Source: Firm-04 sp045600205
Lineage (GTDB): Bacteria; Bacillota; Clostridia; Oscillospirales; Ruminococcaceae
DNA length: 60,066 nt
Assembly (NCBI GenBank): GCA_045600205.1
Contig: JAZRXM010000015.1
Location: 1-60,066 of the forward strand
Direction of reading: 5' to 3'
The translations under genes were made by a program, and so were the position numbers. The notes under the pieces were generated by a model. The model saw only the letters and a list, made by a program, of their open reading frames with translations, was not told where the DNA came from and searched no databases. Shown here piece after piece: positions 25,116-33,738 of this stretch (positions are counted from its first letter, which is position 1; every line of letters starts with the position of its first letter).

Positions 25116-25676
25116 ATGAGAGTCATCACAGGAACCGCAAGAGGCAGAAAGCTCCTGACCCCGGAGGGCTTCGATACCCGCCCGACGACGGATAAAGTGA
25201 AAGAGGCGATCTGTTCCGCACTGCATTTTGATTTTCAGGGCGCAAAGATCTTGGATTTGTTTGCAGGCAGCGGACAAATGGCAATCGAGGGTTTGAGTCG
25301 CGGCGCACGCAGTGCCGTACTGATCGACAGCGACCCGAAAGCAATTGAGTGCATTCAGCAGAATGTGAAAGCTTGCGGATTTGGAGAGTGTGCAACGGTT
25401 CTGCGCACGGAGGCAACTGCATTTTTACAGCGTTGCCGCGAAAAATTCGATATTGTGTTTCTGGATCCGCCCTATCACAAGGAGCTGATCCCGCAGATGA
25501 TGCCGCTGTTACTGCCGCATCTGTCGGAGCATGCCATCATCGTTTGTGAGCATGAGCCTGAATTGAAATTGCCTGAAAATATTGAGAAATTTTACTTGCA
25601 AAAAGATAAAAAGTATGGTAAAATAACGGTAAGCATCTATCGTACCGCTGATGAGGAGGATGAGGAATATGTCTGA
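25116..25676 (+). CDS. rsmD: 16S rRNA (guanine(966)-N(2))-methyltransferase
   Basis: The 186-residue SAM-dependent enzyme methylates G966 of 16S rRNA. It has TARGRKL near the start, RPTTDKVKEA, the cofactor loop LDLFAGSGQMAIEGLSRG and the catalytic DPPY (FLDPPYHKE). Length is normal. AAGAGGAAG precedes the ATG. Its last codons overlap coaD by 8 bases; the rsmD-coaD pairing is widespread in Firmicutes. Confidence 0.95.
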   Translation: MRVITGTARGRKLLTPEGFDTRPTTDKVKEAICSALHFDFQGAKILDLFAGSGQMAIEGLSRGARSAVLIDSDPKAIECIQQNVKACGFGECATVLRTEATAFLQRCREKFDIVFLDPPYHKELIPQMMPLLLPHLSEHAIIVCEHEPELKLPENIEKFYLQKDKKYGKITVSIYRTADEEDEEYV

Positions 25677-26259
25677 GGAACATAAGCGGCGTGTTGCGGT
25701 GTGCCCCGGCAGCTTTGACCCCGTTACCTTCGGGCATCTCGATATCATCAGCCGCGCTACCAAGCTGTTTGACAAGGTCATTGTGCTGGTATCCATGAAT
25801 CTGGATAAGCACCCTGCTTTCACCCTGACAGAACGTCTGCTGATGATCGAAAAGGTTACCGAACAGTATGACAATATCGTCATTGATATTCTGGAGGACG
25901 AGCTGCTTGCGGATTATGTCCGCAGAGTGGGCGCACACGCAATCGTCAAAGGTCTGCGTGCAGTCAGTGACTTCGAATATGAATTCCAGATGGCTCTGGG
26001 CAACAAAAAGCTGTTTCCTGAGGCGGAAACCGTCTTTCTGACAACCGCATCGGAAAATATGTATCTCAGTTCCAGTATCGTCCGACAGATCGCATCTCTG
26101 GGCGGCGATATCAGTAGCTTTGTGCCGGCGGAGATCCGACCGGTCATTGAATCAAGACTTCGCAAAAAGCAGGTATCTGCACCGCTCGATGAGAATACAA
26201 AGGCGGAACTGATGAAGCAGGTACAGCAGTTTGCACATAAAATTGGAAAGGAAGACTAA
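25669..26259 (+). CDS. coaD: Pantetheine-phosphate adenylyltransferase
   Basis: The enzyme makes dephospho-CoA from 4'-phosphopantetheine and ATP, the fourth step of CoA synthesis. It shows the nucleotidyltransferase signature PGSFDPVTFGHLDII, KGLRAVSDFEYE and the second ATP motif YLSSSIVRQIA. ATG 25669 follows GATGAGGAAT; the open frame runs six codons further upstream. At 196 residues it is ~35 longer than usual: a C-terminal charged helix (from RKKQVSAP) continues after the core domain, similar in style to the coiled-coil protein that follows. Confidence 0.94.
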   Translation: MSEEHKRRVAVCPGSFDPVTFGHLDIISRATKLFDKVIVLVSMNLDKHPAFTLTERLLMIEKVTEQYDNIVIDILEDELLADYVRRVGAHAIVKGLRAVSDFEYEFQMALGNKKLFPEAETVFLTTASENMYLSSSIVRQIASLGGDISSFVPAEIRPVIESRLRKKQVSAPLDENTKAELMKQVQQFAHKIGKED

Positions 26260-26261
26260 TT

Positions 26262-26711
26262 ATGAACGTAACGGAAACTCTCGATGAAATTGATGAAATG
26301 CTGGAGAAATCCAAGGCAGTGCCGCTTGCTGCACATAAGGTGATGATTGACGGAGACCGTCTGCGCGAACTGATCGACGATATCCGTTTGAATCTGCCGA
26401 AGGAATTGAAACGTGCGCAGCTGATCGACTACGATTGCGACCGCATTATGAAAGAAGCACAGGAAAACGCTGAAAAGGTTGTCCGTGAGGCTGAGATTCG
26501 TGCCAAATCGCTGGTTGAGGAATCGGCAATCATGGATGAGGCAAAGAAAAGAGCGCATGAACTGCTTACCAAAACCAAGACCAAGTGCGAGCAGGTCAAG
26601 GAAGCAACTTCCGAATACGTAGTGCAGGCATTGAACAATACTGAGAAGCAGATCGCAACGGCATTGGCACAGGTCAAGAAAGAGCGCGAAAGCTGGGGCA
26701 AAACTCAGTGA
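26262..26711 (+). CDS. Conserved coiled-coil protein of unknown function
   Basis: The 149-residue protein is almost entirely helical. Residues ~1-50 hold LDEIDEMLEKSKAVP and a LRELIDDIRLNLP segment; residues ~55-145 form a long charged coiled coil (AQENAEKVVREAEIRAK, then EAKKRAHELLTK). There is no signal peptide or membrane helix. DivIVA-like or V-ATPase-H-like annotations are common for such proteins, but I see no motif that proves either. It begins 3 bases after coaD and its stop overlaps the VanZ start, so it is translated with them. Confidence 0.75.
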   Translation: MNVTETLDEIDEMLEKSKAVPLAAHKVMIDGDRLRELIDDIRLNLPKELKRAQLIDYDCDRIMKEAQENAEKVVREAEIRAKSLVEESAIMDEAKKRAHELLTKTKTKCEQVKEATSEYVVQALNNTEKQIATALAQVKKERESWGKTQ

Positions 26712-27217
26712 AAAAAGTCCTGCTGCGGGGTGCGGTCATCCTGTGGATGGTGCTGATTTTTGTGCTGTCTGCGCAAAATGCAGAGAAATCAAGCAATTTG
26801 AGCAGTGGTTTGCTGCATGACCTGTTTGCGATGTTTTATCCGCACTGGGAGCAGCTTTCTGAGGCAGCGCAGCGTGCGCGGCTGGATGCTGTCCACACCA
26901 TTTTTTGTAAATGCGGACATTTTTCGGAGTATGCCGTGCTTGGCGCACTATGGATGCTGAATACGCGGTTGGGGCATTGGAAAAAAGGCTGCTGTCGCGG
27001 AAAACAGCGATTCCGGATTTGGTTGCCGTTTGTATGCTGCCTGCTGTATGCCGCAACGGATGAATTTCATCAGTTGTTTGTACCGGGCAGAAGCGGCGAG
27101 ATTCGGGACGTCTGTATTGATTTCAGCGGCGCATGTACGGGAATTCTGCTGCTTTATGCAGTCGTGTGCCTGATTCGTTCTGCAAAAAAGCATCGTCATG
27201 CTGCAAAAACAACATAA
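26708..27217 (+). CDS. VanZ-like family membrane protein
   Basis: The 169-residue protein has four predicted membrane helices (~5-22, ~70-88, ~103-120, ~135-157) and the VanZ-family signature HFSEYAVLGAL, then ATDEFHQLFVPGRSGEIRDVCID (in parts). VanZ in enterococci gives low-level teicoplanin resistance; in other bacteria the role is unknown. The GTG start at 26708 overlaps the previous stop (GTGA). It is the last gene before the terminator at 27228-27264. Confidence 0.85.
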   Translation: MKKVLLRGAVILWMVLIFVLSAQNAEKSSNLSSGLLHDLFAMFYPHWEQLSEAAQRARLDAVHTIFCKCGHFSEYAVLGALWMLNTRLGHWKKGCCRGKQRFRIWLPFVCCLLYAATDEFHQLFVPGRSGEIRDVCIDFSGACTGILLLYAVVCLIRSAKKHRHAAKTT

Positions 27218-27227
27218 ATACAATAAT

Positions 27228-27264
27228 AAAAGGCTTCGTTTCCGCATCAGGAACGAAGCCTTTT
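27228..27264. terminator. Bidirectional terminator between vanZ and the LRR gene
   Basis: A 13-bp perfect stem, AAAAGGCTTCGTT (27228-27240) and its complement (27252-27264), with TTTT on each strand. It separates convergent operons. Confidence 0.9.
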
Positions 27265-27274
27265 GTGTTGTAGG

Positions 27275-28330
27275 TCAATCCTGTGCGGGCAGCCATCGCA
27301 GATTGTGTAATTCTGCGAATGTTCTTGCGGGACAGGGTGCATCGGGAATCACAAGGAACAGGTTTTTGCATTCTTTAAATGCAGTCGGGTCGATTGACGG
27401 AACATTTGCATCGAATTCGATTTGAACGTGCCGCTCAGTGTAAGCAAAGGCGAATTCCTTGATTGGCGTTTCGCCCTGAATGCTGATGGAAACAGGATTC
27501 GTGCAGCCGACAAATGCGTAAGCGGGAATGCAGCCCGTACAGCCAAAAATGTTGACCAGAGCGGCACCGCATTCGTTGAAGCACTGTTGTTTGAGGTCCA
27601 ACTCGCATTTTGAAATGTCCAGCCTGTAAATGGAATCTGCATTGAACGCATATTCCTCGGCAATCAGCATAGAATCGGAAATGCGCAGTGTGTCAATTTG
27701 CTGGCAGCCGCTGAAGGCATAGCCTAGAATGCACGTATCTCCGCCTGTTATGGAGAAATCGGTCATTTCGTGACAGTCCGCAAAGGCACTTTCTCCAAGA
27801 TACGCGACGCAGTTCTTAAAAGTTGCCTGTTTCAGTGCAGAATCCGCAAAAGCATAGGTGGATACCGAAACCTGACAGTCTGAAAACTGCACTTTTTCAA
27901 GCTGCTTGCAGCCATAGAACGCGCTTTCATCAATCAGTATTCTGCCTTCCGTCTGCGTATAGCTGCGAATGGGTGCATCGTAGAAAACATGCGGCTTGAT
28001 TTCAACAATCGGGTATTCCTCAATGACACCTTCGAGGTCAAACGGCGAATCATCTTCCGATTCGCAGCGTACAATGACCGCATGATGATCAATGTTGAGA
28101 TAGAAGTAGATGGTGGAAGTGCCGTATTGCACATGATGCAGCGCGGATTCGTTGGTACCTGCACTTGCAGTCAGCCTGTTAAAATCGAGGGAATCGTCCC
28201 GGTTTTCGTCCTCGCCTGCATTGTTTCCGCCGTTTCGGAATATGTAAAACGGGGTCGACAGGGAACAACCTGCCAACAGTGCGGCACACAGACATAGGAT
28301 GACGATTTTGCAGAAATGACGTATCTGCAT
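27275..28330 (-). CDS. BspA-type leucine-rich-repeat lipoprotein
   Basis: The 351-residue protein has a lipoprotein signal (LLAGC, Cys22), an acidic linker and then at least eight BspA/LRR_5-type repeats of the form ESAFxxCxxLxxxxI (for example IDESAFYGCKQLEKVQF, LGESAFADCHEMTDF, LGYAFSGCQQIDTL). Such proteins sit on the outside of the membrane and often bind other proteins or surfaces. Its ATG shares one base with the stop of the flavin reductase gene (TAATG). It is the last gene of the run that starts with cellobiose phosphorylase. Confidence 0.85.
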   Translation of the reverse strand: MQIRHFCKIVILCLCAALLAGCSLSTPFYIFRNGGNNAGEDENRDDSLDFNRLTASAGTNESALHHVQYGTSTIYFYLNIDHHAVIVRCESEDDSPFDLEGVIEEYPIVEIKPHVFYDAPIRSYTQTEGRILIDESAFYGCKQLEKVQFSDCQVSVSTYAFADSALKQATFKNCVAYLGESAFADCHEMTDFSITGGDTCILGYAFSGCQQIDTLRISDSMLIAEEYAFNADSIYRLDISKCELDLKQQCFNECGAALVNIFGCTGCIPAYAFVGCTNPVSISIQGETPIKEFAFAYTERHVQIEFDANVPSIDPTAFKECKNLFLVIPDAPCPARTFAELHNLRWLPAQD

Positions 28331-28899
28331 TATTTCTTTCCTTTCTTTTTGACGGAAAAGCCGAAAGAGCCAAGTTTTCTGCCCAGTGAGAAATACTCTC
28401 CGTGCGCGTAAGCCATCAGCCCTGCCTGCTGTAAATTCAGCTTGCCTTTGCTGTCCACAAACCGTTCCTCTACGGCAACGCCGACAATTTCTGCCAGAAA
28501 CATATCATGCGAGCCAAGCGGAATTTTCTGTGTGACCTTGCAGCAAAGACTCAGGGGCGATTCTTCGAGGATTGGCGCGGAAATCTGCTCAGAGGGTAGC
28601 AGGTGAAAGCCACATTTTGCGATTTTGTCGGTATCTCTACCTGAGCGCACACCACAGAAATCGGTTTCCCTGCACATGGCGGTAGTGGTCAGATTGATTG
28701 TAAATTCGCCGCTTTCGTCAATCAGCGGATAGGAATAGCGGGTCGGTCGGACGGAAATGTAGGTCATGGGCGGATGCGTTGCGCAAATGCCCGTCCAGCC
28801 GATGGTCAGGATGTTGGGGTGCTCCATGGTGCCACAGGTGACAAGAACGGGCGGTACAGGTCCCAGAAGTGTACCACCATTCCAGAAGATTTTGCCCAT
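28330..28899 (-). CDS. Flavin reductase-like FMN-binding protein
   Basis: The 189-residue protein belongs to the flavin reductase/DIM6-NTAB family with a split-barrel FMN site: PVPPVLVTCG, NILTIGWTGICATHPP, ISVRPTRYSY and the later GSHDMFLAEIVGV. The physiological electron acceptor is unknown. It starts 3 bases after the deoB stop and overlaps the LRR lipoprotein gene by one base. Confidence 0.88.
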   Translation of the reverse strand: MGKIFWNGGTLLGPVPPVLVTCGTMEHPNILTIGWTGICATHPPMTYISVRPTRYSYPLIDESGEFTINLTTTAMCRETDFCGVRSGRDTDKIAKCGFHLLPSEQISAPILEESPLSLCCKVTQKIPLGSHDMFLAEIVGVAVEERFVDSKGKLNLQQAGLMAYAHGEYFSLGRKLGSFGFSVKKKGKK

Positions 28900-28902
28900 G
28901 CG

Positions 28903-30075
28903 TCACGCTCCAATCTCAGCGGCAAAGCTCGTACCTGCGAGAGAATCCGCATTGACACCAAGCACTTCGCAAACTGTTTGCGCGAGGTCGGAAAAACCGC
29001 TTCGGATGCCGAGGTTAACGGGACGAATGCCGTTACCGTACACCAGCATCGGAATGTACTCGCGGGAGTGGTCGGTGCTTTCCGTTGCGGGGTCGCAACC
29101 GTGGTCGGCGGTCACGATGAGTATATCATCTTCACGCAAATGCGTTAAAAGCGTAGCAAGCTGCGCATCAAACACATTGAGCGCATTGGTATAACCCGCA
29201 ACATCATTGCGGTGACCGTATGCGCTGTCAAACTCCACAAGGTTGACAAAACATAGACCGTCAAAGTCACGCTCCTGCGCGATTTGAATGGTTTTCTCCA
29301 TGCCATCGTCATTGGAAACGGTGCGCATACTTTCCGTGATGCCCGTGCCTGCAAAAATATCCCAGATTTTGCCCACGGTGATGACGTCTTTGCCCGCATT
29401 TTTGAGCAAATCGAGCATGGTGGGGGCAGGCGGTGCAACGGAGAAATCGTGACGATTGGCGGTGCGGGTAAAATCGGGGTACTCGCCGACAAAGGGTCTG
29501 GCAATGATGCGCCCCACCGCATATTCACCCTGCATGATTTTTCGCACATCTGCGCAGATTTTCCACAATTCTTCGGGCGGGATGACCGACTCGTGTGCAG
29601 CAATTTGCAGCACGCTGTCTGCGGAGGTATAGACAATCAGCGCACCCGTTGCGAGGTGTTCCTTGCCGTAATCGCGGATGACTTCCGTGCCGGAATAGGG
29701 CAGGTTGCAAAGTACTTCTCTGCCTGTCACTTCACGTATTTGCTGAATAATCGTGTCAGGGAATCCATCAGGGAAAGTGGGCATCGGGCTGGTGGAAATC
29801 AGACCTGCAAGCTCCCAGTGTCCCGTGGTGGTATCCTTGCCGGAGGAACGCTCTGCGCATTTGCAGTAGGCGGCAGTTGGTGCGGATACCGCTTTGCCGC
29901 AGCCGATTCCGTCAATGTTAAAAATACCCATTTGCTGCAAAATCGGGACATTCAGGCTGCCGCTGTCACACAGAGATCTGAGTGTATGGCTGCCCTCATC
30001 GCCAAATCGGGCAGCATCGGGCAATTCACCGCAGCCGCAGCTGTCAAGTACAATGACAAAAACACGCTTTTTCAT
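28903..30075 (-). CDS. deoB: Phosphopentomutase
   Basis: The 390-residue manganese enzyme interconverts ribose-1-phosphate and ribose-5-phosphate (and deoxy forms) in nucleoside salvage. Alkaline-phosphatase-fold metal motifs are visible: VLDSCGCGELPDA (Asp11), TADHGCDP, DHSREYIP. The start is at ATG 30075, with AAAGGAG before it; 20 extra in-frame codons upstream are not family-like. It lies 19 bases after the LRAT-fold gene and 3 before the flavin reductase gene. Confidence 0.95.
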   Translation of the reverse strand: MKKRVFVIVLDSCGCGELPDAARFGDEGSHTLRSLCDSGSLNVPILQQMGIFNIDGIGCGKAVSAPTAAYCKCAERSSGKDTTTGHWELAGLISTSPMPTFPDGFPDTIIQQIREVTGREVLCNLPYSGTEVIRDYGKEHLATGALIVYTSADSVLQIAAHESVIPPEELWKICADVRKIMQGEYAVGRIIARPFVGEYPDFTRTANRHDFSVAPPAPTMLDLLKNAGKDVITVGKIWDIFAGTGITESMRTVSNDDGMEKTIQIAQERDFDGLCFVNLVEFDSAYGHRNDVAGYTNALNVFDAQLATLLTHLREDDILIVTADHGCDPATESTDHSREYIPMLVYGNGIRPVNLGIRSGFSDLAQTVCEVLGVNADSLAGTSFAAEIGA

Positions 30076-30094
30076 GGATTTACTCCTTTCTGCG

Positions 30095-30958
30095 TTACCG
30101 TTTGAACGGTTTGTGGAACTGGAATCCCTTTGCACCGCCCAGAGAATGCAGCATATCCGTGACCTGCAAGGACTCGCTGACGCCTGTTTTGCACCAGATC
30201 GCGAAATGTTCGCAGTTATTGGTCAGCAGGTTATAGTGCGTTTCACCCACGCGGGATTTGGCGCGTGCAACGGTTTCCTCGGGAGTGTAGAGATGGTAAC
30301 CGTAGGTTTGCTGTAATTTCCGAGCCAGCAATTCGGCATCGGTTTCGGTGTGCTGCGGGGTATTTGCCCCCAGTTCTATGGGCGGCTGATACGGCTTCGG
30401 GAAATCAAGAATGAAGTAATCGCTTGCGTCATCGCGCAGAAACAGCCGCAGACTGGTCGGATGTATGGTAGGGTGACCAATGGTTTTGCTTGCAGGGATG
30501 GCGTAATGAATGACGCAGGTGTCGCTGAGGTAAATGCCGTAGTGGGTATATGTCTTGCGCACCACGCCGATGATGTCACCATACTGCGCCTGCACGGGAG
30601 CGGCGGTATTCCAGCTATTCCAGAGCGGGTCATTGCTCAACGGAAGCGGTGCAGAGATCGGGGCTGCGTGTGCCTGTGCCTGCGCTGCCGCAGTACGGCG
30701 GATCATGGATTCTTCAAGCGTTTGCAACGGTCCTTTTTCTACAACTGCGCCGTATTTATCGACAATGCGTGCTTCTCCGCTCACAACGTGCCGCTGAAGG
30801 GTATAATCCCCTGCAAAATCGAGATCTTCCCAGCAGTACTGTTTATCCATCAAATCAAAGGAACTGTCATCGTAGGAATCCGTGTGATTGCCTGTCAGAG
30901 AGTCCAGTTTGTCAGCAAAACGATCAAGCCCTGAGCTGAGCGTGTTCCAAAAATCCAT
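30095..30958 (-). CDS. LRAT-fold (NlpC/P60 superfamily) protein with His-His-Cys site
   Basis: The 287-residue protein has an N-terminal region (~1-120) without recognisable domain and a C-terminal LRAT-like domain (~125-260) of the circularly permuted NlpC/P60 superfamily. The expected catalytic residues are present: His139 in THYGIY, His151 in VIHY and Cys249 in NNCEHF. In eukaryotes such proteins are acyltransferases or phospholipases; bacterial members are poorly known. There is no signal peptide or membrane helix. ATG 30958 follows AAGGAG. It lies 75 bases after the cellobiose phosphorylase stop and 19 before deoB. Confidence 0.78.
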   Translation of the reverse strand: MDFWNTLSSGLDRFADKLDSLTGNHTDSYDDSSFDLMDKQYCWEDLDFAGDYTLQRHVVSGEARIVDKYGAVVEKGPLQTLEESMIRRTAAAQAQAHAAPISAPLPLSNDPLWNSWNTAAPVQAQYGDIIGVVRKTYTHYGIYLSDTCVIHYAIPASKTIGHPTIHPTSLRLFLRDDASDYFILDFPKPYQPPIELGANTPQHTETDAELLARKLQQTYGYHLYTPEETVARAKSRVGETHYNLLTNNCEHFAIWCKTGVSESLQVTDMLHSLGGAKGFQFHKPFKR

Positions 30959-31032
30959 AGTCTGTTTCTCCTTGAGATAGCCGAAAACGGCATGAGCCTG
31001 AACCCACACCGTTTTCGCGTCATAGCTTGTGA

Positions 31033-33492
31033 TTAGCCGAGGACGACAGTGACCTCGTGTACGCCGCCGTTTGCAGCGGGAACAACATTGCCGTCAACCT
31101 GCTTGCCGTCAACGGTCATGGAAACAACACCCTTGCAAACGTGCTTCGGGTTTTCCACCTTGATGTTGTAGGTTGCGCCGCGGAATTTACGGGTTGCGGT
31201 GAAGCCGTCCCATTCCTTCGGGATGGACGGATCAACTTTCAGACCGTCCCAGTCAGCTGCGATACCGAGAATGTACTGCGAAATTGCAACGAAGTTCCAT
31301 GCAGCGGTACCGGTCAGCCACGAGTTCTTGCCCTCGCCGAAGCGGCTTGCATCTTTACCTGCGATCATCTGACCGTAAACGTAAGGCTCGGTCTTGTGCA
31401 GGTCGGAGATGTCCTCATTGAAAGCAGGCGCGATCTTGCTGTAATATTCGAAAGCCTTATCGCCTCTGCCTGCGTATGCTTCCGCACAGATGATCCATGC
31501 GTTGTTGTGCGTGAAGATACCTGCATTTTCCTTGTATCCGCCCGGATAGGTGGAAATTTCACCGTACTGGATGTAGTACTTGGTGAATGCAGGGTTGTTC
31601 AGTACCAGACCGTACTTGGTGTTCAGATATTTGTCGATGGAGTTGAGCGTCTTGATATCTGCGCCCTCCTCCTTGCCGATTTCAGACATAACGGCAAAGC
31701 CCTGCGGCTCGATGAAGATCTTGCCTTCTTCGCATTCCTTGCTGCCCATTTTTGCGCCGGATGCGTCATAGGCACGCAGGAACCAGTCGCCATCGAATGC
31801 GGATTCCATGACGTTTTTCTTCATCTTGTCGATTTCAGCCTGTGCCTTTGCAGCCTCATCGTCCTTGCCGAGGTGCTTCAGGATGCCGACGTAGGTCGGT
31901 CCGACATAGGTGAACAGGGTTGCGACCATGACGGATTCTGCAACCTTGGAGTAGCCGCCCTCTGCCTTGAACTTGGGGTTGGTGTAGGTCTGGAAGCTTT
32001 CACCGGGCTTATCGGAGAAGCAGGAGAGGTTGATGCAGTCGTTCCAGTCGGCACGCATTGCCAGCGGCAGACCGTGCGGTCCGAGGTTGTTGACAACGTG
32101 ATAGAAGGATACTTTCAGGTGTTCGAGCATCGGCTGCGCCTTGCTCTCGTCATTATCGTAAGGTACGAGCTGATCGAGAATGCCCCAATCTCCGCTTTCC
32201 TTGATATACGCACCAACGGAGAGGATCATCCACAGCGGGTCATCGGAGAAGTCGCCGCCGATATCGGAGTTGCCCTTCTTGGTGAGCGGCTGATACTGGT
32301 GGTAGCATCCGCCGTCAGGAAGCTGCGTGGATGCGAGGTCAATCAGGCGATCTCTTGCTCTGTCGGGAATCTGGTGAACAAAGCCGAGGATATCCTGGTT
32401 GGAGTCACGGAAGCCCATGCCTCTGCCAATGCCGCTTTCGAAGTAGGAAGCGGAACGGGAAAGGTTGAAGGTGACCATGCACTGATACTGGTTCCAGATA
32501 TTGACCATTCTGTTGACCTTGTCATCAGAAGTGTTGACAGTGAAAATGCCGAGCAGTTTGTCCCAAGCGGCTTTCAGCTCTGCCAGACCTGCCTCAACCT
32601 TTTCGGGGGTGTTGTATTTTTCGATCATGGCATGAGCAATTTCCTTATTCAGGGTCTTGCCGTCAGCTTCGAACTTCTTCTCCACGGGGTTCTCAACGTA
32701 GCCGAGAATGAAGATGAGCGTCTTGGTTTCGCCGGGCTGGAGGGTGATCTCCTTATAGTGAGAAGCGATCGGGGACCAGCCGTCGGCAAAGGAATTGGTT
32801 GCCTTGCCGTCGGTGACAGCCTGCGGGTCGCCGAAACCGTTATAAAGACCGATGAACGAATCACGGTCGGTATCGTAACCGTCGATGGAATCATTGACGG
32901 AATAGAATGCATAGTGATTGCGTCTGTCCTTGTATTCGGTTCTGTGGTAGATCGTAGAGCCTTCGATCTCGACACAGCCTGTGGAGAAGTTTCTCTGGAA
33001 GTTGGTGCAGTCATCCTGTGCATCCCAGAGGCACCATTCTGCGAAGGAGAAGAACTTGAAGGACTTTGCGCTGCTGCCGGTATTGGTCAGGCAGACGCGC
33101 TGGATCTCACCGTTGAAATCCTGCGGAACGAAGAATGTAACTTCCGCCTTGACGTCATTTTTCTGACCGGTGATGATGGTGTAACCCATACCATGACGGC
33201 ACTCATAGGCATCGAGTGTGGTTTTGGTCGGAGCCCAGCCGGGGTTCCAGATGGTGCCGTTGTCGTTGATATAGAAATATCTGCCGCCCATGTCGATCGG
33301 GACATTGTTGTAGCGGTAACGGGTGATGCGGCGAAGACGGGCGTCTTTATAGAAGCAGTAGCCGCCTGCTGTATTGGAAATCAGAGAAAAGAAAGCCTGT
33401 GTTCCGAGGTAGTTGATCCACGGATACGGAGTTTTCGGTGATTGAATCACGTACTCCTTGTTTGCGTCATCGAAGTAACCGAATTTCTTCAT
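31033..33492 (-). CDS. Cellobiose phosphorylase (GH94)
   Basis: The 819-residue cytosolic enzyme splits cellobiose with phosphate into glucose-1-phosphate and glucose, saving ATP for a cellulose degrader. Family features include PYPWINYLG at the start, GRGMGFRDSNQD, QLPDGGCYHQYQPLTKKG, and ADWNDC with the general-acid Asp at residue 482, then YPGGYKENAGIFTHNN. Length agrees with cellobiose phosphorylases (~810) rather than cellodextrin phosphorylases. The start at 33492 follows AAAGGAG; the open frame upstream is the leader. The promoter is at 33599-33627. Glucokinase further along the strand would phosphorylate the other product. Confidence 0.93.
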   Translation of the reverse strand: MKKFGYFDDANKEYVIQSPKTPYPWINYLGTQAFFSLISNTAGGYCFYKDARLRRITRYRYNNVPIDMGGRYFYINDNGTIWNPGWAPTKTTLDAYECRHGMGYTIITGQKNDVKAEVTFFVPQDFNGEIQRVCLTNTGSSAKSFKFFSFAEWCLWDAQDDCTNFQRNFSTGCVEIEGSTIYHRTEYKDRRNHYAFYSVNDSIDGYDTDRDSFIGLYNGFGDPQAVTDGKATNSFADGWSPIASHYKEITLQPGETKTLIFILGYVENPVEKKFEADGKTLNKEIAHAMIEKYNTPEKVEAGLAELKAAWDKLLGIFTVNTSDDKVNRMVNIWNQYQCMVTFNLSRSASYFESGIGRGMGFRDSNQDILGFVHQIPDRARDRLIDLASTQLPDGGCYHQYQPLTKKGNSDIGGDFSDDPLWMILSVGAYIKESGDWGILDQLVPYDNDESKAQPMLEHLKVSFYHVVNNLGPHGLPLAMRADWNDCINLSCFSDKPGESFQTYTNPKFKAEGGYSKVAESVMVATLFTYVGPTYVGILKHLGKDDEAAKAQAEIDKMKKNVMESAFDGDWFLRAYDASGAKMGSKECEEGKIFIEPQGFAVMSEIGKEEGADIKTLNSIDKYLNTKYGLVLNNPAFTKYYIQYGEISTYPGGYKENAGIFTHNNAWIICAEAYAGRGDKAFEYYSKIAPAFNEDISDLHKTEPYVYGQMIAGKDASRFGEGKNSWLTGTAAWNFVAISQYILGIAADWDGLKVDPSIPKEWDGFTATRKFRGATYNIKVENPKHVCKGVVSMTVDGKQVDGNVVPAANGGVHEVTVVLG

Positions 33493-33598
33493 ATTGTTAC
33501 GCTCCTTTATTTTGAATCTCAGCCGACGAAAATCTGCGTGGCTGCGATAGTCGTGCGGCAAAAAATGGCAAAAATCCAGCCGTACACGAATATACTCA

Positions 33599-33627
33599 AT
33601 TATACCATATATGCGTTTATATTGCAA
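33599..33627 (-). promoter_or_regulatory. Promoter of cellobiose phosphorylase
   Basis: On the minus strand TTGCAA (33627-33622), a 17-base spacer, TATAAT (33604-33599). The leader is ~100 bases. It faces the serine recombinase gene, with only ~110 bases between the promoter and that start codon. Confidence 0.82.
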
Positions 33628-33681
33628 GTCTTTTTTTTCACAACTTTTTATCATCCCTGTGTTGCGTTTTGCACAAAAGAT

Positions 33682-33710
33682 GAATCAAAAAGTGTATACA
33701 CCGTTATAAT
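33682..33710 (+). promoter_or_regulatory. Probable promoter of the serine recombinase with a palindromic spacer
   Basis: TATAAT (33705-33710) is clear, but the -35 region (GAATCA, 33682-33687) is poor. The spacer contains a perfect 10-bp palindrome, GTGTATACAC (33692-33701), which could be an operator or a recombinase binding site. Confidence 0.5.
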
Positions 33711-33738
33711 CTGAATAATGAAAACGGAGGGGTGACCG

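Noticed and set aside
31057..33441. Very long open frame opposite the cellobiose phosphorylase gene
   Set aside because: It is the codon-complement shadow of a GC-biased gene: low-complexity Val/Gly/Leu-rich product, no ribosome site, no family motif, while the minus strand has a full GH94 protein.
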